From: Hungatella sp. UBA3048
Lineage (GTDB): Bacteria; Bacillota; Clostridia; Lachnospirales; Lachnospiraceae
NCBI GenBank assembly: GCA_002367105.1
Contig: DFCS01000009.1
Span: forward strand, 61,881 to 125,880
Direction of reading: 5' to 3'
Length of the DNA: 64,000 nucleotides
The translations under genes were made by a program, and so were the position numbers. The notes below the pieces were generated by a model. That model was given only the letters and a program-made list of their open reading frames with translations, was not told where the DNA came from and did not search any database. Shown here piece after piece: positions 42,019 to 50,428 of the stretch (within the stretch, counting starts at the first letter, position 1; the number at the start of each line of letters is the position of its first letter).

Positions 42019-42999
42019 CTAAAGGTTATAGATGCCGGTCTTATACTTATCCTGGTTTTCTTCCATCCAGTCAATGGTTTTTTTTAGGCCAAGGGAAAGA
42101 GAGTATTCCTGGCTCCAGTCTGTAAGCTCCTTTAACTTTTTATTTGACCCAAGAAGCCTGTTTACCTCGCTTTTTTGAGGACGCATCCGTTCCGGTTCGC
42201 AGATGATCCTGGCCTGGGGATTGATCTGGCGGATCAGCTCTGCTGCAAGTTCGCCGATGGAGATTTCCGTTTGGCTTGCAATGTTGATTTCTTCGCCAAT
42301 GGTCTTATCTGATTTTTCTATCTCAATAAACCCGTTTACGGTATCTTTTACATAATTAAAATCCCTGGTGGGAGTCAGGCTGCCGAGGCGTATCTCTTTG
42401 GTCCCAGTCAGCAGCTGGCTGATGATGGCTGGTATTACAGCTCTTGCAGACTGCCTGGGGCCATAGGTGTTAAATGGCCTGACAATGGATACCGGAAGGG
42501 AAAAGCTTCTGTAAAAGGCTTCTGCCAGCCGGTCGGCTCCGATCTTTGTAGCGGAATAGGGCGATTGTCCCTGAAAGGGATGGGATTCGTCAATCGGAAC
42601 GTATTTGGCGCTGCCATAAACCTCAGAAGTAGAGGTGATGAGTACCTTATCCGTACCAAGGCCTCTTGCAGCCTGGAGAACATTTAACGTTCCCTTTATA
42701 TTGGTATCCACATAGGAATCCGGAGAGTGATAGCTAAAGGGGATGGCAATTAAAGCGGCCAGATGAAAGACCGATTCTATCCCTGTCATTGCGTTCCTTA
42801 CGCCGTTTGGATCCCGGATATCCCCGGGGTGTATCTCTATTTCCTTCTTTATTTCATCAGGAAGAGAATCCAGCCATCCCCAGGTATTGAAGGAATTATA
42901 AAAAGTAAATGCTCTTACATCGTATCCACGTTTAACAAGTGTTTCCGTTAAATGACTGCCTATAAATCCATCCGCTCCAGTAACCAGAACCTTTTTCAT
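42019..42999 (-). CDS. legB: NAD-dependent nucleotide-sugar 4,6-dehydratase LegB
   Basis: This 326-residue short-chain dehydrogenase has VLVTGADGFIGSHLTETLVK, the LegB-typical FTFYNSFNTWGWLDSL, STSEVYGSAKYVPIDE, the YSATK catalytic pair, and RPFNTYGPRQSARAVIP. It opens the sugar pathway by removing C6 oxygen. It is the first of the seven sugar genes and follows the small protein genes after 10 nt. Confidence 0.92.
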   Translation of the reverse strand: MKKVLVTGADGFIGSHLTETLVKRGYDVRAFTFYNSFNTWGWLDSLPDEIKKEIEIHPGDIRDPNGVRNAMTGIESVFHLAALIAIPFSYHSPDSYVDTNIKGTLNVLQAARGLGTDKVLITSTSEVYGSAKYVPIDESHPFQGQSPYSATKIGADRLAEAFYRSFSLPVSIVRPFNTYGPRQSARAVIPAIISQLLTGTKEIRLGSLTPTRDFNYVKDTVNGFIEIEKSDKTIGEEINIASQTEISIGELAAELIRQINPQARIICEPERMRPQKSEVNRLLGSNKKLKELTDWSQEYSLSLGLKKTIDWMEENQDKYKTGIYNL

Positions 43000-43009
43000 G
43001 TTTCCTCCC

Positions 43010-43273
43010 TTACCTGTGATGGTTATCGAAAACCTTTATTTTATAACTGCTCATTCTATCTGAAATTGAAAAGCAGAATTCTCCCTGATCGTTGGTCAGC
43101 CCATGCTCAAGATAGGTCCCTTCATATTCCTGCTCCTGTACTTCTTCGTTATATATCAGGGCAAGCTTTTCTAAGATAACAACAGCACCTTTAACCGGAC
43201 AGGAATCTTTATAACGGACCCTCCCTTTTATTAATATACCTTCCATATGGTATTCATGATTAATCTGTTCCAT
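43010..43273 (-). CDS. Small carboxypeptidase-regulatory-like (beta-sandwich) protein
   Basis: The 87-residue protein has one Ig-like repeat: ILIKGRVRYKDSCPVKGAVV, then HGLTNDQGEFCFSISDRMSS and YKIKVFD. This is the G-x-V/p-x-x-G-A-x-V ... T-x-x-x-G-x-F pattern of CarboxypepD_reg domains. It lacks a signal peptide. Three more proteins of this type lie upstream in the same transcript, and legB follows after 10 nt. I infer a structural surface or spore-coat protein. Confidence 0.72.
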   Translation of the reverse strand: MEQINHEYHMEGILIKGRVRYKDSCPVKGAVVILEKLALIYNEEVQEQEYEGTYLEHGLTNDQGEFCFSISDRMSSYKIKVFDNHHR

Positions 43274-43286
43274 AATGCAACCCCGC

Positions 43287-43586
43287 TTAAGTAGTTAAAA
43301 GTGGTTCGTAAATATCCAGCTGGTAACAGGCAAATTTGTCTTTTTCCACGGTTATGGCAAACTCTCCGGACTCATTGGTTATCACATAGCCTTTGCTCAC
43401 CCTCTGGTCATCCCCGGTAATTTTGCTGACCCGGACAACCGCGCCTTCTAATGCCTCACGGCGTGAATTATAAATAGTGCCTGTTAATAAAACCTTATCT
43501 GATTTTTCCATGATAATGGTTGTCTTTAGAATATCGCGGTTCTTAAAATGCTTTGGTGACAAGATGATCTCTGTATAACCGCTCAA
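43287..43586 (-). CDS. Small carboxypeptidase-regulatory-like protein, TTG start
   Basis: The 99-residue protein contains LLTGTIYNSRREALEGAVVR, GYVITNESGEFAITVEKDKF and YQLDIYEPLLTT, the same single beta-sandwich as its neighbours. TTG 43586 has a perfect AAAGGAGG 7 nt upstream and no nearby ATG, so TTG is taken as the start. No signal peptide. It belongs to the co-directional surface-protein cluster. Confidence 0.7.
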   Translation of the reverse strand: MSGYTEIILSPKHFKNRDILKTTIIMEKSDKVLLTGTIYNSRREALEGAVVRVSKITGDDQRVSKGYVITNESGEFAITVEKDKFACYQLDIYEPLLTT

Positions 43587-43606
43587 TGGGTTTCCTCCTT
43601 TCTTCT

Positions 43607-43909
43607 TCAGAGAAGGGGAGCATAGACCGCTATTTCATACTTCATATGGGTCTTTGCCTTAATCGAGAATAAATAATACCCATTCTCATCCGTCAAGGTA
43701 TAACCCAGCAGGCTTCTGGTATTATCCCTGCAGTCGATCTGGGTGATCCGGACCGCAGCTCCTGCACAAGGCTTCCGGCTATCGCTGTATACGTTTCCAT
43801 TGATGATCTGGAATTTCTGTTTTTCTAAGTGGATGTCAAGATGATATTCCGGGTAGGATTGAAGTTTAGCTCCGTTTATTCTTAAAGAGGACTTTTTGAA
43901 ACAGTTCAT
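43607..43909 (-). CDS. Small carboxypeptidase-regulatory-like protein
   Basis: The 100-residue protein carries IINGNVYSDSRKPCAGAAVR, GYTLTDENGYYLFSI and YEIAVYAPLL, matching the 43287 and 43010 proteins. Its start lies 44 nt inside the end of the upstream small gene, and GGAGG is 12-13 nt before ATG, a loose spacing. It shares no signal peptide with secreted proteins. Confidence 0.7.
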   Translation of the reverse strand: MNCFKKSSLRINGAKLQSYPEYHLDIHLEKQKFQIINGNVYSDSRKPCAGAAVRITQIDCRDNTRSLLGYTLTDENGYYLFSIKAKTHMKYEIAVYAPLL

Positions 43910-44114
43910 ATAACTTGTTATGCCTCCCTCCGCTTTCCGGGGGTTCCGTAATGCTGCGGGTATATACGGTCACATTTAATTCCTGTCTATCCTTCGTATC
44001 CTCAGCATTAATAATGTTTCCCGTCTGTTCCTTCCCATTGATGATCATTTTATTTACTTCCACCTCTTTGTATTTTATATCATTGATTTCTTTGTTCCTG
44101 CCTTCCGTTTCCAT
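43866..44114 (-). CDS. Small hydrophilic hypothetical protein (82 aa)
   Basis: I do not recognise this protein. It is charged and polar, rich in Glu, Lys, Asn and Thr (VEVNKMIINGKEQTGNIINA, VTVYTRSITEPPESGG), without signal peptide or membrane span. A weak GGGGATAAGG precedes ATG. It lies between the Maf-type gene (22 nt away) and the beta-sandwich genes, and its 3' end overlaps the next gene by 44 nt in another frame. Confidence 0.55.
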   Translation of the reverse strand: METEGRNKEINDIKYKEVEVNKMIINGKEQTGNIINAEDTKDRQELNVTVYTRSITEPPESGGRHNKLYELFQKVLFKNKRS

Positions 44115-44135
44115 TGCCTTATCCCCTTTTTTTTA

Positions 44136-45866
44136 TTAAACTATATGCGGTTCATAGAATTCTGTTACCGTTTCCAAAATGGTTTCTTTTACTTCTTCAA
44201 GCATTATTTTCATTTTTTCAAAATATATCTTAAAAGCTCTTGCCTGATGCTGCAGATCAGAGGTCAGCTTCTCATAATCCGCAGCAGACATGTCAAACGT
44301 TTTTTCCTTCATTTCATAAACAAATTCGCTGAAATATCCTCCTAAATATCTGGTGTCAGCAGCATTTTCAAAATCATTTACGATCTTTAGAACATATAAG
44401 ATACGCTGCAGGTCAATATCCGTTTCTTCCATATTGAGCAGAGATTTTGTCTGGTCTTCAGAGCATATGATTTCACATAACTCCAGGCCATGGCTTGCCT
44501 TTATCCTGTATTCTTCGATGAAGCAAAGAAGTGCGTCTATGGTCTTCCTGCTGTCTATCTGTATCTCCTGGTTTGGGATGCAATTCTTTTTTTGCCTTCC
44601 GGAAGTTTCTTCCTTAAATACTTCCGACAGCTCCTTATGGGGTGCGCCTTTTATATCCGCACCATAGGAACAATTAATAAAACGGATTCGTTTCTGGTCC
44701 TTATAAATAGCAATATAATGTTCCAGCCTTCGTCTGTAATGATCCAGGGTAAGGGTCGTACCGACAGGGCTGCCGTACACATCCTTTACAATTGTTGTGA
44801 CCCCATAGGAAAGGCTCTTGTCATAATCAAAAACTGCGCTGTCTGCATGATGTTTGTTATAAGTATAAGCGAGATCCTGGCCTAAAAATATGATAGGAGA
44901 GCAGCCCATCATGTTTGCAATATCAATACAGGCGTGGGCAACCGAACCTCCGCAGTATACGCCCTGATATTGTTCAAAGCCCTTCACTGTTTGAGAGAGC
45001 AGGAGCGAGATAAAGATTTTATCTCCCTTGTAATTTCCTACCAGATATCGGTTGCTGTATTCATAAAAAGCAAGGGGAACTTCTAAGTTCAGGCAGTTCT
45101 TCATCATATCAAAGTTAGCATCAACCGGATCTACAGATACGATCAAATCCGGAAGAATCCCATTTTTCGTTAATGCTTCAGCGGTCCTGCTTCCGGTAAT
45201 AATAAAATACTGGTCTAACTGATCCTTATGAATGAGCATATCCCTGATGTTTGAATCCAGGGAAGGGCCTCCGGATACCACAAGAGCGGGAACATTTAAA
45301 TTGGTGGACCGGTAGTGGTGAATGGGAGTGCTCTGATTTAAAATCTTCATATTTGCAGTCATGTTCTGGATGAAAAGCTTCTTAAATCGTTTTGCAAGCT
45401 CCACCTGGGAAGCCGCGTTGATGATGGTCCAATCCAGATGTTCAATCAGACGGTCGTATTCTTCCTTATAAACACTGGAATAGTTGCCGAATGCATGAAA
45501 GTAAATATTATTGATATTTTTAAAATGAATGGTATTGTCAAAAATTTGTTTTACCTGGTTTTCCTCAAACGGAACAAGGCTTATATTGTCTGCTAATCTG
45601 GAATCAAATTTTTTGCAGATAGCAGGGTTTGGTTCAAAAATAATCACTCTGTTTTTGACACACAGTAATTTTTTTAAATCCTGAAGGTATTCTCCCGTAT
45701 CAATTCCGAATAAAAATATCAGGGAATCATATTTCAAATCTTCTAAAGTATATAATAATTGATTGATTTCTTTTCTGTAATCCAGCTGGTCTGCCAGAAA
45801 AAAGAATTTCTTATTTTTCTTTATCCGATATACGTGATATCCATCCATTGTTTTATATTTTTTCAT
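44136..45866 (-). CDS. Maf/DUF115-family nonulosonic acid glycosyltransferase
   Basis: The 576-residue protein has the DUF115 core: LIFLFGIDTGEYLQDLK, a nucleotide-binding stretch ALVVSGGPSLDSNIRDMLIH, PDLIVSVDPVD and IIFLGQDLAYTYNKHHADS. Maf proteins transfer pseudaminic or legionaminic acid to flagellin Ser/Thr. No flagellin gene is in sight; small beta-sandwich proteins flank it and the CMP-legionaminic acid pathway follows in the same direction. It is therefore the likely transferase for a different acceptor. Confidence 0.85.
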   Translation of the reverse strand: MKKYKTMDGYHVYRIKKNKKFFFLADQLDYRKEINQLLYTLEDLKYDSLIFLFGIDTGEYLQDLKKLLCVKNRVIIFEPNPAICKKFDSRLADNISLVPFEENQVKQIFDNTIHFKNINNIYFHAFGNYSSVYKEEYDRLIEHLDWTIINAASQVELAKRFKKLFIQNMTANMKILNQSTPIHHYRSTNLNVPALVVSGGPSLDSNIRDMLIHKDQLDQYFIITGSRTAEALTKNGILPDLIVSVDPVDANFDMMKNCLNLEVPLAFYEYSNRYLVGNYKGDKIFISLLLSQTVKGFEQYQGVYCGGSVAHACIDIANMMGCSPIIFLGQDLAYTYNKHHADSAVFDYDKSLSYGVTTIVKDVYGSPVGTTLTLDHYRRRLEHYIAIYKDQKRIRFINCSYGADIKGAPHKELSEVFKEETSGRQKKNCIPNQEIQIDSRKTIDALLCFIEEYRIKASHGLELCEIICSEDQTKSLLNMEETDIDLQRILYVLKIVNDFENAADTRYLGGYFSEFVYEMKEKTFDMSAADYEKLTSDLQHQARAFKIYFEKMKIMLEEVKETILETVTEFYEPHIV

Positions 45867-45895
45867 GATAATCTCCGTGTTGGTTTTATTCTCGT

Positions 45896-46189
45896 TTAAA
45901 CAGGCGAATAAGGAATTAATTTGTATTGCTTTTCACCGATCCTGGGAAGTGATATTCCATAAGTACCATCTTGAAGTGTAAAGGTTACACCTAAGCTTTT
46001 TTCCTCAGAAGGAATATGGGAATCATCCACGAGAAGTATTTCAACCGCAGCGTTTGGCAGCGGCTTTCCTGTTGGACTGTATACGGTTCCCGTGATTAAT
46101 ATAAACGCATTATTTGATAAGGTAATGTCTGCTGTCACGATTCCGGAACAAATGATCTGACAGCCTGTGAAAGTTATTTTTTGCTGCAT
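45896..46189 (-). CDS. Small carboxypeptidase-regulatory-like protein
   Basis: The 97-residue protein contains ILITGTVYSPTGKPLPNAAV, EILLVDD, GVTFTLQDGTYGISLP and YKLIPYSPV, again a single beta-sandwich repeat. ATG 46189 is preceded by AAGGAAGGGG; a longer frame to 46243 lacks an ATG. No signal peptide. It is 30 nt upstream of the Maf-type gene. Confidence 0.7.
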   Translation of the reverse strand: MQQKITFTGCQIICSGIVTADITLSNNAFILITGTVYSPTGKPLPNAAVEILLVDDSHIPSEEKSLGVTFTLQDGTYGISLPRIGEKQYKLIPYSPV

Positions 46190-46236
46190 TTTTCCCCTTC
46201 CTTTGTTTATAGATTGAAGTTTCTTTAAAGAAAAGC

Positions 46237-46340
46237 GCCTCAAAGGTTCCTTTCCATCCCATACATGCCAGATATTCTAATATTAGCTTGAAATCGTTCG
46301 TATTTGGTGAGCGTGATGTTGGATTTTTAACCTTTGAAGC
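46237..46340 (-). repeat. 12-bp inverted repeat around the intergenic gap
   Basis: GCCTCAAAGGTT (46237-46248) and AACCTTTGAAGC (46329-46340) are complementary except for one base and enclose about 80 nt. It could fold as a long stem closing an RNA domain, or terminate part of the upstream transcript; no T run supports the latter. Confidence 0.5.
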
Positions 46341-46354
46341 ACCCTTTTTAAATG

Positions 46355-46639
46355 TTAGTGAGCATAGAACTTAAATATCAGCTTTACCCCGGCTCTGCAG
46401 GTAATGCCATAGATGGCATTTGCATCAGTAAATGTTTCCCTGCTTGGAGCAGCAGTGGTAGGTTTTGTACTTTCCCATACCGCTACAGCACCGCTTCTTA
46501 GGATTGTATCACTGAACAATGCAGAACCTCTTACTAAAAGTAACCCCCAGCTTGTTGTTGAAAGATTAGCAGGAACCAGTACTCCTGAAATTGCAGAAGC
46601 AGCTGAGATTGTTTTTGCGATTGGTTTATAGTTGGCCAT
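46355..46639 (-). CDS. Small Ser/Thr/Ala-rich hypothetical protein, first gene of the surface locus
   Basis: I do not recognise the family. The 94-residue protein is rich in Ser, Thr and Ala (MANYKPIAKTISAASAISGV, STKPTTAAPSRETFTDANAI), mildly hydrophobic, with no signal peptide, and ends CRAGVKLIFKFYAH. ATG 46639 follows GGGGG with 8 nt spacing. It is the promoter-proximal gene behind a sigma-K-like promoter and a possible glycosylation acceptor. Confidence 0.6.
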   Translation of the reverse strand: MANYKPIAKTISAASAISGVLVPANLSTTSWGLLLVRGSALFSDTILRSGAVAVWESTKPTTAAPSRETFTDANAIYGITCRAGVKLIFKFYAH

Positions 46640-46685
46640 AAGGTTGCCCCCTTTTAACAAGTTGTAGAAATACGTATTTCTTATA

Positions 46686-46712
46686 TATAGTATGTCCTCA
46701 GCTGCAGGAAGT
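46686..46712 (-). promoter_or_regulatory. Putative sigma-K (late mother-cell) promoter of the surface/legionaminic locus
   Basis: On the minus strand CATACTATA (46694-46686) fits the sigma-K -10 consensus CATANNNTA exactly. AC (46712-46711, in GTAAC) lies 16 nt upstream, matching the minimal sigma-K -35 element. The site is 47 nt before the first ATG. The rest of 46713-46944 is AT-rich and holds the divergent chemoreceptor promoter region; no gene is seen in it. Confidence 0.55.
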
Positions 46713-46944
46713 TACTTTCAGGGGGGAGGCAGGAGAAACGGGAGATCAGGACTTTAGAAAGCAAAAAAACAATAAGGATACAATTTTTCGCTTTCACATC
46801 TAATTCAAGGACTTTTTATTACTAATGACACAATTTTTCCCAATAATAGTTTTTATTTCTTCAAAACTATTGTCTTTTATTTTAAATCGGTTATATTACT
46901 TTATATGTTATAAATTAATTTTATAACAATACAAAGGAGGATTT

Positions 46945-48927
46945 ATGAATTTAAAAGGAATTCGGCGGAAGATCATCTTAAATACATTGATTGTCACCAT
47001 AATTATTTCTGTGGTTACAACCATTGTATTGTCCGTATCGGCCATGTCTCTGACCAATCTCACATTGATGGAAACCCTTATGCCTTTTGCTGAAACTGCT
47101 TCAAAAAGCATTGAAAGCAGTCTGCATATCATGGCAGACCGTATATTTATGATTGGGGAAAATCGTGAACTGACATCAGAGGAAGCGACTCTTGAGGAAA
47201 AGCACCAGGTACTTGACAAGGCCACATCTGGAATAGAATTTGTATGGCTGGCCCTCTACACCCAGGAGGGCAGACTGTATACGGGTAACGGAAACAGCCC
47301 TTCCGATATTTCCGGGGGCGATTTGTTCAAAAGAATGCAGGAAACCCAAAATCTTGTGATCGGCGATACTTCTGTCGGGGAAAATGGACTTGAAGTATAT
47401 GTGGGAATGCCCATATCCACAGAAAAGAATAACACTTTTTATCTGGTAGGAAGTTATAAGTATGACATGCTTGATGATGTGATCAGCAGTATACATATTG
47501 GCTACAGCGGCCACGCTTTTGTTATGAACGAAAGCGGTCAGGTAGTCGCTTACCCTGATACGGATTTAATCAGGAGCGGAGAGAATGTATATTCTCTTTA
47601 TAAGGACAATGGAAAGTTCCTGGAAGTATTTGACGCTATGAAATCAGGAAGGGTCGGATCGGCTTCTGTGTCCTTAGATGGGAAGGATACTCTTGTAGTT
47701 TATGCACCTGTACGAGGTGCTAACTGGTATTTGGCCATCATAACACCAAAATCAGACTTTACGAATATCGTAAACACTGCCGTTATGATCAATATAGGCA
47801 TTACCATAACCCTCACCCTGCTTGCAATCTTGTTTATCGCACGGTTTGCAGGAAAGATCTCAAAGTCCTTGAGAAGTGTAACAGAGCGGATACAGAAGCT
47901 GGCTCAGGGAGATTTGGCAAGCCCTGTGGATGTGATGATGACAAACGACGAGGCCCAGACCCTTTCCGATTCGCTGAAAGAGACCATTGAACAGGTGAGC
48001 GGATACATTTCCCAGCTTCAATATGCTCTGGAACGGCTTTCAGCCGGCAATTTAGACGTCAGCGTCAGCGATCAGTTTGCAGGAGATTTTGTGGTTATGA
48101 AAGATTCCATTCATAATATTACGGATTTCTTAAACCTGTTAATCAATGATCTTCAGCGGTCGGCTGAAACCCTGAACCATGCTGCCCAGGAGGTTTCTCA
48201 AAGCGCCCTCCTAATGAATGAATCCTCCGCTCATCAGTCCATGTCTATAGACAGGCTCGTGGAGGAGACAGACTCTATCTCAAAAGACATTGTCATTGTG
48301 GATGAGCATGCAAGAACCGCTCGTGAACTTATGGAACAATCCATGGAAAAGCTTTCAATGGGCGATGAACATATGGAGAATACCCTTCAGGCGATGGAGA
48401 ATATCAGCCATAATGCGGCCGAAATAACAAAAATCACAAAATTCCTGGAAGAAATAGCTTTCCAGACAAACCTTCTTGCCCTGAATGCAAGCGTTGAAGC
48501 CGCCCATGCAGGTGAAGCGGGAAAAGGCTTTGCCGTAGTAGCAAATGAAATCCGTGATCTTGCTGAAAAAAGTGCGGAATCATCAAAGCGTACAGCTGAA
48601 ATGATCGTACATTCCCAACAGGCGATTGAAGAGGGGGCCAGGTATGCCAATCTTACCGCTCATTTTTTAAATGAACTGACTGATATCTCCAAGCAGACTT
48701 ATGAGATAACAGAAGACTTAGCAAAACTTGTGGGAAATGAAAAGTTAAGCCTTGAGAATGCGTCTCTTGACATCTCCCAGATATCCCGGCACTCCCGTCA
48801 AAACCTTGAATCAAGCAGTGCTGTGGCTTCTTTAAGCGGGGATCTGGCACAACAGGCTCAAAGTCTTAAAGAAATGTCCGGACGCTTCCGTCTTCGTTCC
48901 GGTCCGGAAGGGAGGGATGGACAATGA
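46945..48927 (+). CDS. Methyl-accepting chemotaxis protein with Cache sensor
   Basis: The 660-residue receptor has TM1 at about 12-33, an extracellular Cache domain to about 275, TM2 (INIGITITLTLLAILFIARF), HAMP (KLAQGDLASPVDV), and the signalling domain with the conserved hairpin tip IAFQTNLLALNASVEAAHAG. AAAGGAGG precedes ATG. It overlaps the following FMN-binding lipoprotein gene by 4 nt, so the lipoprotein may help sense or process the ligand. Confidence 0.93.
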   Translation: MNLKGIRRKIILNTLIVTIIISVVTTIVLSVSAMSLTNLTLMETLMPFAETASKSIESSLHIMADRIFMIGENRELTSEEATLEEKHQVLDKATSGIEFVWLALYTQEGRLYTGNGNSPSDISGGDLFKRMQETQNLVIGDTSVGENGLEVYVGMPISTEKNNTFYLVGSYKYDMLDDVISSIHIGYSGHAFVMNESGQVVAYPDTDLIRSGENVYSLYKDNGKFLEVFDAMKSGRVGSASVSLDGKDTLVVYAPVRGANWYLAIITPKSDFTNIVNTAVMINIGITITLTLLAILFIARFAGKISKSLRSVTERIQKLAQGDLASPVDVMMTNDEAQTLSDSLKETIEQVSGYISQLQYALERLSAGNLDVSVSDQFAGDFVVMKDSIHNITDFLNLLINDLQRSAETLNHAAQEVSQSALLMNESSAHQSMSIDRLVEETDSISKDIVIVDEHARTARELMEQSMEKLSMGDEHMENTLQAMENISHNAAEITKITKFLEEIAFQTNLLALNASVEAAHAGEAGKGFAVVANEIRDLAEKSAESSKRTAEMIVHSQQAIEEGARYANLTAHFLNELTDISKQTYEITEDLAKLVGNEKLSLENASLDISQISRHSRQNLESSSAVASLSGDLAQQAQSLKEMSGRFRLRSGPEGRDGQ

Positions 48928-49376
48928 ATCAAAGAAAACGCTTTATCATGATCTTCCTGATCCTTATGACTATGTTTTCCGTAAGCGGCTGCAAAAAAGA
49001 GGAAAGCAGGCTGAAGGATGGCTTTTACACGGTAGAAATGTCGGATTACATCAATGGCTGGAAGGAATTTGTCACCATCCGTGTCAGCGGCAGTAAAATC
49101 GTTACGGTTGAATACAATGCTAAAAATTCAAGCGGATTCATCAAATCCTGGGACATTCCCTATATGCGCAATATGCTGGATAAAAAAGGGACATACCCCA
49201 ACCGCTATACACGCACATATGCAGCCAGCTTTCTGGCATCACAAAGCGACAAGGGAATCGATGCTGTAAGCGGTGCCTCAGTTTCGGGAGGCAATTTTCA
49301 GAAAATGGCCTCTCTTTTAATAGAAAAGGCAAAAAAGGGAGATGACTCTCTCGGTATCGTGGAAACTGGCCAATAG
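48924..49376 (+). CDS. FMN-binding domain lipoprotein
   Basis: The 150-residue protein has a lipoprotein signal (lipobox VSGC, Cys about residue 23) and an FMN_bind domain. The motif for covalent flavin attachment reads DAVSGASVSGGNF, where S/T-G-A-T/S is expected. Such proteins carry FMN outside the membrane in electron transfer. It is translationally coupled to the chemoreceptor gene, an unusual partner that suggests redox-linked sensing. A strong terminator follows. Confidence 0.85.
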   Translation: MNQRKRFIMIFLILMTMFSVSGCKKEESRLKDGFYTVEMSDYINGWKEFVTIRVSGSKIVTVEYNAKNSSGFIKSWDIPYMRNMLDKKGTYPNRYTRTYAASFLASQSDKGIDAVSGASVSGGNFQKMASLLIEKAKKGDDSLGIVETGQ

Positions 49377-49407
49377 ATCAACGGAAAGACCGGTTTTATT
49401 TCCAAGT

Positions 49408-49465
49408 AAAAAAGGACCGCAGCCCCATTGATGAGTAATCATCCATGGGGCTGCGGTCCTTTTTT
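49408..49465 (+). terminator. Strong intrinsic terminator after the FMN-binding gene
   Basis: AAAAGGACCGCAGCCCCAT pairs perfectly with ATGGGGCTGCGGTCCTTTT, followed by further T residues. Confidence 0.92.
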
Positions 49466-49504
49466 GTATGTGATATAAAAGCATCGGAAAAGATGGCAGC
49501 AATT

Positions 49505-49610
49505 CCGGCTCTTATTATTAGGTTGAGCCGGCAAAGAGGCCTTTCAGAGCGACTCTGCCGACTTAGTAAAAACATATATGTAAGCGCTCTGACCGCTTTC
49601 TTTTGCTTTT
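49505..49610 (+). ncRNA. Candidate structured RNA element, unknown class
   Basis: CCGGCTC (49505-49511) pairs with GAGCCGG (49525-49531). Next, GGCAAAGAG (49530-49538) can pair with CTCTGCC (49553-49559), while CAGAGCG (49545-49551) pairs with CGCTCTG (49585-49591); the last two stems cross, so they form a pseudoknot or a switch. A T-rich tail (TTTCTTTTGCTTTT) follows. It lies 195 nt before the DUF3793 gene. It matches no riboswitch consensus I can recall. Confidence 0.4.
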
Positions 49611-49804
49611 ATGTTTATAATATTATCATACAGGAAAATTGTGAAGGAAATTTGACCAGGTTCTAAAGAAAGTATGAAAGAAATGAAGAAATTCTGACAA
49701 AAATTGGAAATGTATCCAAGCCGATGCTGTTTATACTATTCATAACAGAGAAATCCCTGTTATGGGATGTTTAATAATGCATAAAAACAGGCGGAGGTAC
49801 GGAT

Positions 49805-50368
49805 ATGCTGCTGGAAAGGAATCTAATTGAATATTGTTCCCCCACACTGGCCTCCATTAAGACGGCAAACTTATTCAGCCATCCCATTTCGCCGGAAATG
49901 GACTTGGATAGTCAGCTCTCTCGCCTGAACGACCAGCTGGGAGAGAAGGGAATATCCTTTCTTTTGTTATGCAGGCGCGGGAATAGGGCGCTGGTCTATG
50001 TCTACCGGAAAGCCCATTTGCAGGCTGATTTAAGCCGTCCGGATGTGTGTCAGTTTCTGCAGGCCTACGGTTATGAGCATATGGAAGTGGAGGCAGCTCT
50101 AAAGAGACTGAGAGAGAGGCTGAATCAGGAAGGAGAGTTTCCTCATGAGATCGGAGTCTTTCTCGGCTATCCCCTGGGAGATGTGGTGGGATTTATCCAA
50201 AACGGAGGGAAAAACTGCAAATGCACCGGATGCTGGAAAGTGTATTCTGATGAGTGTGAGGCAGTAAAACTATTTGCCAGATATAAAAAGTGCAGGACCA
50301 TGTATGTGAACCTGTGGCGGAATGGAAGGACCATCTGGCAGCTCACAGTAGCGTCTGCCGGAAGATAA
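49805..50368 (+). CDS. DUF3793 family protein
   Basis: The 187-residue soluble protein matches the DUF3793 pattern: MLLERNLIEYCSPTLASIKT at the start, a basic LLLCRRGNRALVYVYRK, EFPHEIGVFLGYPLGDVVGF, and the cysteine motif CKCTGCWKVYSDE. The function is unknown; I recall it in clostridia near flavodoxins and iron genes. GGCGGAGG precedes ATG. It is monocistronic. Confidence 0.85.
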   Translation: MLLERNLIEYCSPTLASIKTANLFSHPISPEMDLDSQLSRLNDQLGEKGISFLLLCRRGNRALVYVYRKAHLQADLSRPDVCQFLQAYGYEHMEVEAALKRLRERLNQEGEFPHEIGVFLGYPLGDVVGFIQNGGKNCKCTGCWKVYSDECEAVKLFARYKKCRTMYVNLWRNGRTIWQLTVASAGR

Positions 50369-50381
50369 AGAGAAAAGAAAC

Positions 50382-50422
50382 AAAAAACCCTGATTTTCCG
50401 TTTGGAAAAACCAGGGTTTTTT
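50382..50422. terminator. Bidirectional terminator between DUF3793 and tRNA-Glu
   Basis: AAAAAACCCTG pairs with CAGGGTTTTTT; an inner TTTTCC/GGAAAA pairing extends the stem. The A and T runs allow use from both strands. Confidence 0.85.
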
Positions 50423-50428
50423 GTTTTA

